Shown here: one piece after another, positions 54,407 through 63,114 of the stretch | Position numbering within the stretch: the first letter of the stretch is position 1 | Layout of the letters: each line of letters begins with the position of its first letter | Assembly: GCA_964619535.1 (NCBI GenBank) | Contig: CAZUEX010000008.1 | Location: 62,001-126,000, forward strand | Reading direction: 5' to 3' | DNA: 64,000 bases | From: Leptonema sp964619535 | GTDB taxonomy: Bacteria; Spirochaetota; Leptospiria; Leptospirales; Leptonemataceae | The notes under the pieces: model-generated | Told to the model about the DNA's origin: nothing | Seen by the model: the letters and a program-made list of their open reading frames with translations, nothing else | Databases searched by the model: none | Program-made: the position numbers and the translations under genes

Positions 54407-56407
54407 TCAGGATACAGCCGCTGCCTGCTCCTTTTCTGCCAGTTTTCGCGCCCTGGCAGGCACATCGGCAGCAAGCAGATTCCTTTTCAGCACCTGCACG
54501 CCCAGGGCATGGTTTAACAGAGCATCGATCTGAACCAGCTCCGCAGCATTCGTGTTTGGATCCGCTCTGCGACGTTCCAGCTCTCTTACACCGTTGCGAT
54601 CCAGAAGGCCGGTCTGCTCTATGGCATCATCAGAAAGGAAGTCCGCTGCAAGGTCAGCAAAGGCCCTGCTCTTTTCTTCGTTACGGTGCGCCGGTGGAGC
54701 CATAAAGGCAAACTTTTCGCGGTTATACAGCTCTTCAGGAAGCAGGCCTTTCATTGCCTCTCGCAATACGTGCTTTTCACGACCATTAAAGATCCGCAGG
54801 GCCGGATCGATCTGGAATGCAACGGCCGCAAGGTTATGATCGAGAAAGGCCGGACGTGCTTCCATGCTATGGGCCATGTCCACACGGTCACCGCCCCACG
54901 TAAGGATCTGCCCCTCAAGCATGGTTTTGATCCACACATACTGCGCAATGTCCAGCGGATGACGACCTCTAATGCGATCTGCAGAAAGGGAAGCGGCAAT
55001 GGCAGCGCCTGGATCGTAGCCCTTCAGCCTGGCCCGGATCTCTGGATGCAATAGGGCCGGTACGGCAAGACCGGCGGCCAGCCAGGGCTGTAGTGAGGAT
55101 GGCGTAAAGCCGCAGAGGGCATCCAGGGCAGGGTTGTGGATCTCGTCCTCTGCAAGCATGGCACCACGGAACAGCTCGTTCGAAGATTGAAGGCGTTTTT
55201 CATGATGCGATCCGGACTGCTCACCGGAGTGCAAAAAGTAATCGCGCCGGAAGCCCGGATAACCGGCAAACAATTCATCGGAGCCTTCTCCGGTTAACAC
55301 CACGCGATATCCGGTATTGTGAACATGCTGGCTCATCAAGAATTTGGCAACGCCAAGTGTATTGTAGATGGTTCGTTCTGTATGCCAGTGTGTATTGACA
55401 AACGAGGCGTAAAGGTCCTCGCCTCGCAGCATCATCACATCCTGATCGGCTCCGGTAGCCTCTGCCATTCTGCGTGCTATGGGACTTTCATCATAACCGG
55501 CATCATCGAAGCCGATCGTAAAGGCCTTCACAGGATCCTGTCTACAGGCAGCGGCAAGGCCCAGAATAGAACAGGAGTCGATGCCGCCTGACAGATAACA
55601 GCCAACCGGCACGTCGGCAACCAGACGTGCCTGCACAGCATCAAGCAATCCTGCACGCACACGTTCTACGGCTTCGCCTTCGTCCCGAATTGCCCATTCG
55701 CCTGCAAGCGGGAAGTCTGCATCCCAGTAGGTATGTTCTTTTACTTCGAAGCCACCCAGCTTCTTTCGCCGCACGGCAAGAAAACGGCCAGGGGCCACCT
55801 GCCGGATGCCCTTATAAGGAGTCGTACCCGGCACCTGTGTTTGCATGAGCTGGTGGAACAGCCCTTCATCAGAGAAAGCCCGGCTGGCCTCGGGATGGGC
55901 AAAGATGCCTTTCATCTCAGATGAAAAGATAAGGCGGTCGTTATCGAGATAATAGTACAGGGGCTTTATGCCAAAGCGGTCGCGGGCAAGATAAAGCGTA
56001 TCGGTTTTTCTATCGAATAAAGCGAAGGCAAACTCCCCCCGAAGATACGACATCGTCCCTTCCATGCCGTAGCGAGGGAACAGATGCAGCAAAATCTCGG
56101 AGTCGCTTTTCGTGCGGAACCGCGCACCACGTGCGTAAAGATCTGCACGGATCCTTTGAAAATCATACAGCTCTCCGTTCACCGTGATGGCAATCTCTCC
56201 ATCTTCAGAAAGAAGAGGCTGCCGACTGCGTTCATCGAGGTCAATAATGGCAAGACGTGCGTGAGCAAGCCCGACTCCCCTTTCCTGATCCACATGCCAT
56301 CCATAGCCATCCGGACCACGGTGCTTCTGGATGGCCACCATCCCTGCAAGGGTTAAAGCATCAGGGGGTGTTCCGTTTGCATTCCAGTATCCAGCTATTC
56401 CACACAT
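54407..56407 (-). CDS. asnB: Asparagine synthetase (glutamine-hydrolysing)
   Basis: 666 residues. The class II glutamine amidotransferase starts MCGIAGY, with Cys2 as nucleophile, HRGPDG and NGELYDF, followed by the synthetase PP-loop SGGIDS (273-278). GEGSDELFAGY, the AsnB family signature, is intact. It makes Asn from Asp, Gln and ATP. Length fits AsnB proteins that lack the short C-terminal extension. Its start shares one base with the stop of the carbamoyltransferase gene (TAATG). Last gene of the PII-symporter operon. Confidence 0.92.
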   Translation of the reverse strand: MCGIAGYWNANGTPPDALTLAGMVAIQKHRGPDGYGWHVDQERGVGLAHARLAIIDLDERSRQPLLSEDGEIAITVNGELYDFQRIRADLYARGARFRTKSDSEILLHLFPRYGMEGTMSYLRGEFAFALFDRKTDTLYLARDRFGIKPLYYYLDNDRLIFSSEMKGIFAHPEASRAFSDEGLFHQLMQTQVPGTTPYKGIRQVAPGRFLAVRRKKLGGFEVKEHTYWDADFPLAGEWAIRDEGEAVERVRAGLLDAVQARLVADVPVGCYLSGGIDSCSILGLAAACRQDPVKAFTIGFDDAGYDESPIARRMAEATGADQDVMMLRGEDLYASFVNTHWHTERTIYNTLGVAKFLMSQHVHNTGYRVVLTGEGSDELFAGYPGFRRDYFLHSGEQSGSHHEKRLQSSNELFRGAMLAEDEIHNPALDALCGFTPSSLQPWLAAGLAVPALLHPEIRARLKGYDPGAAIAASLSADRIRGRHPLDIAQYVWIKTMLEGQILTWGGDRVDMAHSMEARPAFLDHNLAAVAFQIDPALRIFNGREKHVLREAMKGLLPEELYNREKFAFMAPPAHRNEEKSRAFADLAADFLSDDAIEQTGLLDRNGVRELERRRADPNTNAAELVQIDALLNHALGVQVLKRNLLAADVPARARKLAEKEQAAAVS

Positions 56408-57498
56408 TATACTTCTCCCCTGGCCGAACCGGCATCGATCACTTCTCCGACCCTTTGCACAAGACAGGTAAGCAGGGCCATTCTTACAAAAACCGCTCCT
56501 CTTGCCTGCGCGAAATACCAGTTATGAGGCGTATCATCCAGATCGGTAGACAGTTCCTCTCCGCGCGCAAGGGGATGCAAGATGATGCTTCCCTCTTTTA
56601 ATGGCAGTTCAGCGGAAAGGCGCATATCGCCTGTTAACGTTTCATAGGTATCGCCTACCCAGGCAATGGAGTTGATATAGATTACATCGAGATCACTGAG
56701 CACATTACGCAGACGTCGCTCCTGACGGACTCGCAGGCCGGATTGCTCAAGCTCTTCTTTCTGGCCTTCTGAAAAGACTCCGTCTTCTGGATGAATAACA
56801 ACAACCTCTTCAATGGCGTAGCCGATCAGGGTTAGCATCAAAAGGAGGCTCCGGACCGTACGCATACGCCCTGGAGTACCGATCACACCGATACGAATCT
56901 TGCCTTTCAGGGTGGATCTGGAAACCAGATCCGGCCGCCATTTCAGGATTGTATACAGGTCGGCCAGGGCCTGCGTTGGATGCTCATCGGTACCGTTACC
57001 GGCATTCACAATGGGAATGCGAAGAGACATCAACATGTCATAGACAGAATCGTTCCTGTTGTCTCGTAGAACCATGACATCACCGTAGTTCGAAAACATC
57101 TCGGCAACGTCCTGAAGGCTTTCGCCTTTGGCCAGGCCCGTTGTGGCCGGATCGGTGATGGACATGATATCGCCGCCCAGACGATGCCAGGCACTTTCAA
57201 AAGAGATACGCGTCCGCGTGCTTGGCTCGTAAAAGGCACTGATCAGCAGCTTGCCGCCAAGGGGGCGATGCAGAGGCACCGGCTGTGCCTCATACATGGC
57301 AGCCAGACGGAACAGCTGCATGACCAGATCATACGAGAACTGCCGAACGGAAACGATGTGGCAGTTCGCCAGCTTCATCAAGGGGCCTGGATCTTCTTCG
57401 ATTGCCTCCATGAGCATCACGGGACGTTCAACACCGCGAACGCCGTCACGGACTCGAACAGGCTCTCGCAAAAGGGGATGTAACAGTGCACTATTCAT
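56407..57498 (-). CDS. Aspartate carbamoyltransferase-type enzyme with an N-terminal extension
   Basis: 363 residues. The carbamoyl-phosphate motif is STRTR (FYEPSTRTRISFESA), the 80s-loop GLAKGESLQD is the ATCase form, then the Arg in MVLRDN, the HPTQALADLYTI motif and HPLARGEELSTDLDDTP, so all ATCase residues that I can name are present. ATCase is the better match than ornithine carbamoyltransferase, for which HPxQ/SMG motifs differ. An N-terminal extension of about 55 residues is unusual. As ATCase it would make carbamoyl-aspartate for pyrimidines, yet it sits in a PII-transporter-AsnB operon, so a paralogue with a different acceptor is possible. Confidence 0.8.
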   Translation of the reverse strand: MNSALLHPLLREPVRVRDGVRGVERPVMLMEAIEEDPGPLMKLANCHIVSVRQFSYDLVMQLFRLAAMYEAQPVPLHRPLGGKLLISAFYEPSTRTRISFESAWHRLGGDIMSITDPATTGLAKGESLQDVAEMFSNYGDVMVLRDNRNDSVYDMLMSLRIPIVNAGNGTDEHPTQALADLYTILKWRPDLVSRSTLKGKIRIGVIGTPGRMRTVRSLLLMLTLIGYAIEEVVVIHPEDGVFSEGQKEELEQSGLRVRQERRLRNVLSDLDVIYINSIAWVGDTYETLTGDMRLSAELPLKEGSIILHPLARGEELSTDLDDTPHNWYFAQARGAVFVRMALLTCLVQRVGEVIDAGSARGEV

Positions 57499-57519
57499 AG
57501 CCTTATCCGTTTTTCAACA

Positions 57520-57642
57520 TTACCAGATCTCTTTCTTTACAAGATCGATACACCACAGCAAAGCCAGGATAACCGGCACCAGCGTGCAGCCAGCAGTAGC
57601 AATGTACAGGATTGTCTTAAATGCAAATAGATCGAGTGTCAT
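57520..57642 (-). CDS. 40-residue single-span membrane microprotein overlapping the symporter gene
   Basis: Too short for ordinary gene calling. ATG at 57642 overlaps the symporter stop (ATGA, 57639-57642); ends TAA at 57520, 21 nt before the carbamoyltransferase ATG. It begins MTLDLFAFKTILYIATAGCT, has one long hydrophobic span with an internal Cys and ends CIDLVKKEIW, a positively charged cytosolic tail. Size, topology, position and coupling match small accessory subunits of sodium symporters (for example the MetS type of NSS transporters and short symporter accessory proteins). I infer it stabilises the symporter. Confidence 0.7.
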   Translation of the reverse strand: MTLDLFAFKTILYIATAGCTLVPVILALLWCIDLVKKEIW

Positions 57643-59066
57643 GACTTATCCTCTGACAGTATTCCAGATGAAAAATTTGCCGGAAACGCCAGGCTTACCG
57701 TCACAAGCACCAGCAGAGATACAGCTGCCCCAAGTAGGGCCGAAACATAGAAGCCGACAAGAAAATAACCGGCAAGACCGGCGGCGCTGCCGAAAACCAT
57801 GCTGAGACTAACACCTGTGGGATTCGTTCGCTCCCAGTACAGGCCACCGAGGATGGGCCAGATCATACTGGCAACGAAGGGGCCGGCAAAGTTCAGGATC
57901 TGCCCCAGACGCTCCAGGTCGGGCAGACACAGCAGCCATACGGTCAGCGACAGACCGGCAAGCATGATATGCGATGCCTTCCACCGCTCCTGCGGAGTGG
58001 CATCGGAGCGAAAATGACGACGATAGACGTCCTCTACAAGAAGGTCCGTCGTTGCAGCAAGCAGGGAGTCCATACTGGAGGCAAGAGCCGAAAAGACCAC
58101 AACAAAGATCAGGATGGCACCAACCTCGCCGGCCAGATGGGCTGCAGCCAGCGGGCCAACCATGTCGGAACGCGGAACATTAACGCCAAGAGCCGGGGCG
58201 ACAAAGGCCAGATAGCCTGCGACGATCGGTACTGGAATCCAGAACAGGCCCGATAACAGATATGCCTTCGGACCTACCCCCTTACGGAAGGCAAAGGCAC
58301 GACTCCACCAGACATTGGAATGAAAGATCTCGCCCACACCGAAAAGCAGATTATTAAACAGAAACATCAGGGCGGCGGGCAGAAAGAGATTCAACAGCTG
58401 CGGACGATCTTCCATAATGCGAACATGGGCCTGGTCCACAAGATCGCCGGTGCTGATCTTATAACCGAGGAAGGCAATGCCACCCAGAATAATCAAACTC
58501 TGAAGAAAGTCAGTGGCTATAACAGCGCGCAGGCCGCCCAGGAATGTATAGGCCGTGCATACAACCAAAATGACCGTCATCCCCACGCGATATTCAATAC
58601 CAGAAAGGGCCTGGATCAGGATGCCCCCGGCCATCCCCAGGCTGACAAGCCAGCCCATGGCATAGACAAGAGAGAACAGAAGAAAGATGCGCCAGGCTGT
58701 ATCACCGAAACGCAGGCGCATAAAGTCACCGGCCGTGCAGCCTTCCGGAAGCATCGTTCGAATCCGCTCGGACATCGGAGCAAAGAGGATCAACCCTATG
58801 GCGCCCAGCGAATAACCGAATACCCCCAGAATACCAAATTCATAGGCAAACTGCGGGGCTACCATCGTCGTATTGGCCGTAACCCACGTTGCCATGGCCG
58901 TAGCCGTTCCAAAGGCAAGGCCGACGTTTCGGCCGGCAAGCATATGGTCTTCGACATCCGAAGACTTCCTTCCAACCAACCAGCCAAGCAGCACCCACAG
59001 GACGCTAAAACAGAGCAGCAATGCCGCTGCCATTTCATAAGACAGGAATACGCTACTGCCTGCCAT
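57639..59066 (-). CDS. Sodium:solute symporter (SSS family)
   Basis: 475 residues, about 13 membrane helices, from the ATG at 59066 with GGAGG six bases upstream. The core has the SSS pattern: ATAMATWVTANTTMVAPQFAYEFGILGVFGYSLGAIG (TM2-3, sodium-site region), TAYTFLGGLRAVIATDFLQSLI (the SSS signature GGlrAV..tD..Q), and FVVVFSALASSMDSLLAATTDLLVEDVY (TM8, sodium site 2). Closest sub-group by eye is the urea/proline-like class; substrate is not certain. First of the shared genes is the PII-like regulator. Its end is coupled to a microprotein. Confidence 0.88.
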   Translation of the reverse strand: MAGSSVFLSYEMAAALLLCFSVLWVLLGWLVGRKSSDVEDHMLAGRNVGLAFGTATAMATWVTANTTMVAPQFAYEFGILGVFGYSLGAIGLILFAPMSERIRTMLPEGCTAGDFMRLRFGDTAWRIFLLFSLVYAMGWLVSLGMAGGILIQALSGIEYRVGMTVILVVCTAYTFLGGLRAVIATDFLQSLIILGGIAFLGYKISTGDLVDQAHVRIMEDRPQLLNLFLPAALMFLFNNLLFGVGEIFHSNVWWSRAFAFRKGVGPKAYLLSGLFWIPVPIVAGYLAFVAPALGVNVPRSDMVGPLAAAHLAGEVGAILIFVVVFSALASSMDSLLAATTDLLVEDVYRRHFRSDATPQERWKASHIMLAGLSLTVWLLCLPDLERLGQILNFAGPFVASMIWPILGGLYWERTNPTGVSLSMVFGSAAGLAGYFLVGFYVSALLGAAVSLLVLVTVSLAFPANFSSGILSEDKS

Positions 59067-59503
59067 CACAGGCCTCCTTCTACTTTCCGGGCCCGACGCT
59101 TGATCCGCATCTCACCGCCAACGAGCGCTGCAGCACAGAGCAGAAACAATGCAAATCCGACGGTTAACACGGCCAGGCTCCTGCCAAGCGGATGGTGTCT
59201 GACCTCTACGGTTGTTTCGGACGAGGCATTCGAAACGCCTGCCTCACTGAGACGAAAGCGATAGGTGCCATCGGGACGTCCGCTCATCACCGTGGACCGA
59301 TCATGCCCCTTGTACACGGCATGACAGCCCGAGGTGGAACATTCTTCAAGCACGTAGGTCTTATTCCCCCGAACAAGCCATGGGCCATCTGACTCCCAGC
59401 TCAGGCGAAAGGTTCCCGTGGTAGATACAGTTTCAGAGGATTGCAGGGAAGGAACCGCAAAAAGAGGGAATGGAAGCAACAATAGAATAACAAACCGACT
59501 CAA
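59066..59503 (-). CDS. Exported Ig/FnIII-like protein with C-terminal membrane anchor
   Basis: 145 residues from a TTG at 59503 with GGAGG six bases upstream; it overlaps the PII stop by 4 nt (TTGA). Signal peptide (FVILLLLPFPLFAVPS), an Ig/FnIII-like beta domain with a CSTSGC disulfide pair (GTFRLSWESDGPW..., YVLEE, TYRFRLSEAGVS), then one membrane helix (SLAVLTVGFALFLLCAAALVG) and a basic tail. A periplasmic domain on a transporter operon could gate or present substrate to the symporter. No enzyme motif. Confidence 0.78.
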   Translation of the reverse strand: MSRFVILLLLPFPLFAVPSLQSSETVSTTGTFRLSWESDGPWLVRGNKTYVLEECSTSGCHAVYKGHDRSTVMSGRPDGTYRFRLSEAGVSNASSETTVEVRHHPLGRSLAVLTVGFALFLLCAAALVGGEMRIKRRARKVEGGL

Positions 59504-59820
59504 AGGCTAACCTCCCTCTCCACCGGTATGACAAGCACCCTGCCATCCCCTTCTCCGGACTCTTCTCTCGAACCCGTCGAACAGGTTGATTGGATAACGG
59601 ATATAACCTTATCAACGTCTTCATCCTGCACAAGCAGCATCAAAACGGTTCGGGAAACGAAATCAACTTCAAAGGAGGTGCCACGATAGAACTCCTGCAC
59701 CTGCACTTCACTCCACTCCTGGATGGGAAAGAAGCGAAGCTCACTTACCCCCAGGATAAGCAGTTCATTTTTCAGCTCTTCGAGCTTGAACGGACGGATG
59801 TAGGCTTCGATTTTCTTCAT
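59500..59820 (-). CDS. Divergent PII-family (GlnB/GlnK-like) regulator
   Basis: 106 residues. The PII ferredoxin-like fold is visible: MKKIEAYIRPFKLEELKNELLILGVSELRF (canonical MKKIEAIIRPFKLDDVKEALxxIGV), YRGTSFEVDF (T-loop end, YRG/AE motif), and VISVIQSTCSTGSREESGEGDGRVLVIPVE (B-loop). Changes from GlnB/GlnK: the T-loop lacks the Gly/Gln-rich KGFGRQKG piece, the B-loop has a ~5-residue insert between TG and GDG, and the C-terminal RxR is missing. It heads an operon with a symporter, ATCase-type enzyme and AsnB, so I expect metabolite or nucleotide control of the transporter or enzymes. It lacks a clear ribosome-binding site. Confidence 0.85.
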   Translation of the reverse strand: MKKIEAYIRPFKLEELKNELLILGVSELRFFPIQEWSEVQVQEFYRGTSFEVDFVSRTVLMLLVQDEDVDKVISVIQSTCSTGSREESGEGDGRVLVIPVEREVSL

Positions 59821-60123
59821 AAATTACAGGCCAGACCCGGAAAAGGCAAACGTCAGGATGATGCAGGGAGAAGGCAACGGATGAACGCTACTATGCAAAA
59901 AGGAAGAAAGGTGACAGCACCAGATTCCGGGTCCGCGATTCTATGTCAGCGATTCATGTCATGTTACAGAAGGAAGAATTATCGGTCAACTGGAAACGAA
60001 AAAAATATCATAGATGCCGTTCGACAGCGATATTGATGACATGATGTATAATACAAAACATAGCGACACAGGCCTTTATGGCTTCTTTCATTATCTTTAC
60101 TCAATCTTTACCCAGATTGATCT
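59821..60123. promoter_or_regulatory. Intergenic region before the PII-symporter operon
   Basis: About 300 nt without a gene. It must contain the promoter of the PII operon on the minus strand. I looked for a sigma-54 element (TGGCAC-N5-TTGCA) and found none. An inverted repeat TCAATCT/AGATTGA (60101-60107 with 60114-60120) lies just after the dinB stop and could be a weak terminator. A TATAAT at 60049-60054 on the plus strand has no partner -35. Confidence 0.45.
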
Positions 60124-61191
60124 TTATTCAAAAAGCAGCAGCTGCGCATCCTCTTCCCTGGAAAAGCCGTAAACGCCCATCCCCAGCAGTCGAACAGGCC
60201 TGCCTCTATCCAGCAGGTGCGTTAACAGCGTTTGTCCGATTTCATACAGTCCATCGGCAGATACAGGAACAGTCGATTGCGTTATACTTTTAGAATGCAT
60301 GGTAAAATCAGAATACTTGATCTTCACCGTAACCGTGCGACCTGTCTTTCCGTGTTTCGCCAGGCGAACAGACAGCCCTTCCGCAAGACCTCGAAGCTTC
60401 TGCAACAGCTCATCCAGCTCAACGATGTCCGTCGAGAAGGTATCTTCAATACTCACAGACTTGCGTTCACGGGAAGGAACCACAGGGGCATCATCCATGC
60501 CCCGCACCAGACGATACAGATGCATGCCTCCCTTTCCAAAAAGGGATACAAGCTCGGCCAGGTCGCGCATTTTCAGATCGGCACCGGTAAATATGCCATG
60601 TTCATTCATCTTTTTCTCTGTAACCCGGCCAACACCGAAGAAATCACCTACAGGCAGTTGTTCCAGGAAGGACTCTGCCTGTTCTGGCAGAATCACTGTT
60701 AACCCATCAGGCTTGTTCTTGCCGGAGGCAATCTTTGCCAGGAACTTGCCTGAAGCCACACCGGCCGATGCCGTAAGGCCCGTTTCCTGTTTGATAGCCG
60801 CCTTGATCTGCCGTGCAATGGTTACAGCATAGGGAATGCCTGGCTTATTCTCTGTTACATCAAGAAAGGCTTCATCAAGCGATAGAGGTTCGATCAGGTC
60901 CGTATAACGGGCAAAGATCTGCCGGATCTGAGCAGAGATTGCAGCATAGACATCGAAACGTGGACGGACAAATACGGCATCCGGACAGAGCCGGTAGGCC
61001 TTCGAACAGGCCATGGCAGAACGAATCCCGTACTTCCTTGCTTCGTAGCTGGCCGTACAGACGACAGAACGCGAATCGGGCGGACCACCGACAACAACAG
61101 GCCGACCGCGCAGCGAAGGACGATCGCGCTGCTCCACGCTGGCATAGAAGGCATCCATATCAACGTGTATAATCTTGCGCACAGTCTTCAC
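60124..61191 (-). CDS. dinB: DNA polymerase IV (Y family)
   Basis: 355 residues from GTG at 61191; a second GTG at 61182 would give the VRKIIHVDMDAF start, as in E. coli DinB. DVDMDAFYASVE and SLDEAFLDV carry the catalytic acidic residues of the palm. A helix-hairpin-helix region is followed by the little-finger domain. It does translesion synthesis. It follows DUF4010 by 17 nt; the same transcript as a membrane protein and a LuxR-type regulator is unusual for dinB and it may be separately promoted. Confidence 0.95.
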   Translation of the reverse strand: MKTVRKIIHVDMDAFYASVEQRDRPSLRGRPVVVGGPPDSRSVVCTASYEARKYGIRSAMACSKAYRLCPDAVFVRPRFDVYAAISAQIRQIFARYTDLIEPLSLDEAFLDVTENKPGIPYAVTIARQIKAAIKQETGLTASAGVASGKFLAKIASGKNKPDGLTVILPEQAESFLEQLPVGDFFGVGRVTEKKMNEHGIFTGADLKMRDLAELVSLFGKGGMHLYRLVRGMDDAPVVPSRERKSVSIEDTFSTDIVELDELLQKLRGLAEGLSVRLAKHGKTGRTVTVKIKYSDFTMHSKSITQSTVPVSADGLYEIGQTLLTHLLDRGRPVRLLGMGVYGFSREEDAQLLLFE

Positions 61192-61208
61192 CGGCTAACC
61201 CAGATCGA

Positions 61209-62546
61209 TCATCCAACAATAAAGGCAAGAACGGCTCCCGATGCATAGAGAAGAAGCGCCGGGGCAATCCGCTTCTTCATCGTGCGATGGGCAAGGGTAA
61301 GCACGAGGATTCCTTTGGTAACCGTATTGGCAAAGGCTGCAATCAGGATGGCCTTTACAGCCACAGGTCCAAATCCGCCGTTCTGACCGGCCAGTTCAAC
61401 CATCGACAACACAATCGGATCGACATCCATTAAAGAAGACAGGGCAGCAGCGGCATACACTCCCCTGTCACCGAATAGATCGCGGGCCACATGAGCAACA
61501 AAGGATACAGCACCGAATAGCAGACCGAAGCGAACCGCCTCCCCCAGTTCAAACGGATTGGAACGCTTCTTTGCCATCGACGTTCGGACCGTTTCTCGAT
61601 CGCTTTTCCACAGATACAGGGCATATACCAGCCCGGGTAGAAGCAACATGGTAAGCGAAAGCGTCAGTCCGCCGACAAGCTCCGGACGAAGCAGGAAGAC
61701 TACAACGATGATCCGCACAACCATAACGGACCAGGAAAGAATAACACCCATGGTCAGGCTGCTGGAAAGTTCGGGTGCCGTTACGCTTCGCCTTGAAAAG
61801 CCGAGGGTGATGGCAGTACTGGACACAAGTCCTCCGATGATGCCCGACAGGCCAATCCCCGACTCCTCACCGGTCGTCTTCATCAGAACATAGCTGATGA
61901 AGTTGATGGCCGATATAAGCACCACCATCAACCAGATTCGATACGGATTGATATACTGCCAGTCCCCCCAGCCGTAATTTCGGTCGGGTAAAAGCGGCAG
62001 GATAATCGCAGAAATGATGGCAAACTTCAACGTAGCGCTGACGTCTTCCGGTTCAATGCGCACGATCATGCGATTGATCCATTCCTTGATCGTCAATATA
62101 AAGGCTATACTTACCGTTACCGAAACGGCCAGCAAGAACATGCCCTGCATGCAAAGCCCGCCGATCAGGAAGGCAAGCATGGCCGTAATGTATGTGGTCG
62201 TTCCCGTCGCACCTGAAAGATGCCACAGCACGTTCGATACAATCAATAGCATTGCCAGGGCTGCAAAAACAACGATAAACATCCAGGCCATGCCAAGAGA
62301 TTGGCCAATATACAGAGAGATGGCACCGAGAAGGCTGATCAAGGAAAACGTACGCACACCGGCAAAATGCCGACGCGCCGTACCGGCGGAGCGATCCTCT
62401 TCTTCGTCAAGACCGACATCATCCGGAGGCGACCTCAGGCCATCGGGGAAGAAAGAAACGTTATGCGAAAGCTGCCTTTCCAGGCCCAGAAAAAGGCCCA
62501 GGGCAAGGGATAAGCCAAAGCGAAGGCTGAGGTCGAACTCATTCAT
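61209..62546 (-). CDS. MgtC/SapB-DUF4010 membrane protein
   Basis: 445 residues from the ATG at 62546. An N-terminal MgtC-type part (FGLSLALGLFLGLERQLS, with the ER motif at the end of helix 1, and an inserted acidic loop DDVGLDEEEDRSAG) leads to a long DUF4010 region of around eight membrane helices, e.g. GIIGGLVSSTAITLGFSRRS. MgtC proteins are linked to virulence and Mg2+ homeostasis, whereas DUF4010 is not characterised. It overlaps the regulator's stop by 8 nt. Confidence 0.82.
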   Translation of the reverse strand: MNEFDLSLRFGLSLALGLFLGLERQLSHNVSFFPDGLRSPPDDVGLDEEEDRSAGTARRHFAGVRTFSLISLLGAISLYIGQSLGMAWMFIVVFAALAMLLIVSNVLWHLSGATGTTTYITAMLAFLIGGLCMQGMFLLAVSVTVSIAFILTIKEWINRMIVRIEPEDVSATLKFAIISAIILPLLPDRNYGWGDWQYINPYRIWLMVVLISAINFISYVLMKTTGEESGIGLSGIIGGLVSSTAITLGFSRRSVTAPELSSSLTMGVILSWSVMVVRIIVVVFLLRPELVGGLTLSLTMLLLPGLVYALYLWKSDRETVRTSMAKKRSNPFELGEAVRFGLLFGAVSFVAHVARDLFGDRGVYAAAALSSLMDVDPIVLSMVELAGQNGGFGPVAVKAILIAAFANTVTKGILVLTLAHRTMKKRIAPALLLYASGAVLAFIVG

Positions 62547-63114
62547 CGATATCCAGTATGTCGAGCAGAAAGAAGGCTGCAAGGTCGTTTCTTCCGCTCA
62601 TCCCCGATTTCTCATATATGGCAAGACTCTGATTGCGAATCGTCTTTTCGCTTTTGTTCAGCCGGGCCGCGATCTCGCGAAAGGTCAGTCCCTGAATGAT
62701 CAGGCGGGCCGCCTTCTGTTCTTCTGGCGAAAAATGCCAGCGCTGAAACTGATCGTTCATTGCCCGACGTAAAGCCGAAAAGGCATCCTGGTTTTCCTGC
62801 CTGTAACGGCGCAGCTCTTCTGCGGTCTTCTCTGCTTCGCGACGTGCCTGATCGGCCTCGGCCTGGACTCGAAGAAGCTGTGCATCGGCCAGCACGATGG
62901 AGCGTCGATAGCGCTGCAAAAATACGATGGCCAACCCGGTAATCCATGCAACAATGATCGCTTCTGATATCTGATGAAGGCTCAGCCTCTGCTCGGTGAG
63001 AAGGTGATAGAACACATCATACAGGTTCAAAAGCACAAGGGCCACGATGAGAAGCCCTCCCGAACGGGAAAAATCCCGGGCATGTTGCGCACTCAGATCA
63101 TCGGATTCGGCCAT
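62539..63114 (-). CDS. Membrane-bound LuxR-type HTH regulator
   Basis: 191 residues from the ATG at 63114 (MAESDDLSAQH); upstream in-frame starts extend into the divergent TolC gene. Two membrane helices (SGGLLIVALVLLNLYDVFYHLL and SEAIIVAWITGLAIVFL) precede a coiled coil (ADAQLLRVQAEADQARREAEKTAEELRRYRQE), then a LuxR/GerE HTH (FSPEEQKAARLIIQGLTFREIAARLNKSEKTIRNQSLAIYEKSGM). A regulator with its DNA-binding domain on a membrane tether likely senses membrane or periplasmic conditions. Overlaps the DUF4010 gene, so it may sense or regulate with it. Confidence 0.82.
   Translation of the reverse strand: MAESDDLSAQHARDFSRSGGLLIVALVLLNLYDVFYHLLTEQRLSLHQISEAIIVAWITGLAIVFLQRYRRSIVLADAQLLRVQAEADQARREAEKTAEELRRYRQENQDAFSALRRAMNDQFQRWHFSPEEQKAARLIIQGLTFREIAARLNKSEKTIRNQSLAIYEKSGMSGRNDLAAFFLLDILDIDE

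Noticed and set aside
58320..59264. 314-codon plus-strand ORF opposite the symporter
   Set aside because: Hydrophilic antisense reading of a membrane protein gene; no support.
59821..60123. Possible sigma-54 or NtrC control of the PII operon
   Set aside because: No TGGCAC-N5-TTGCA type element found on the minus strand.
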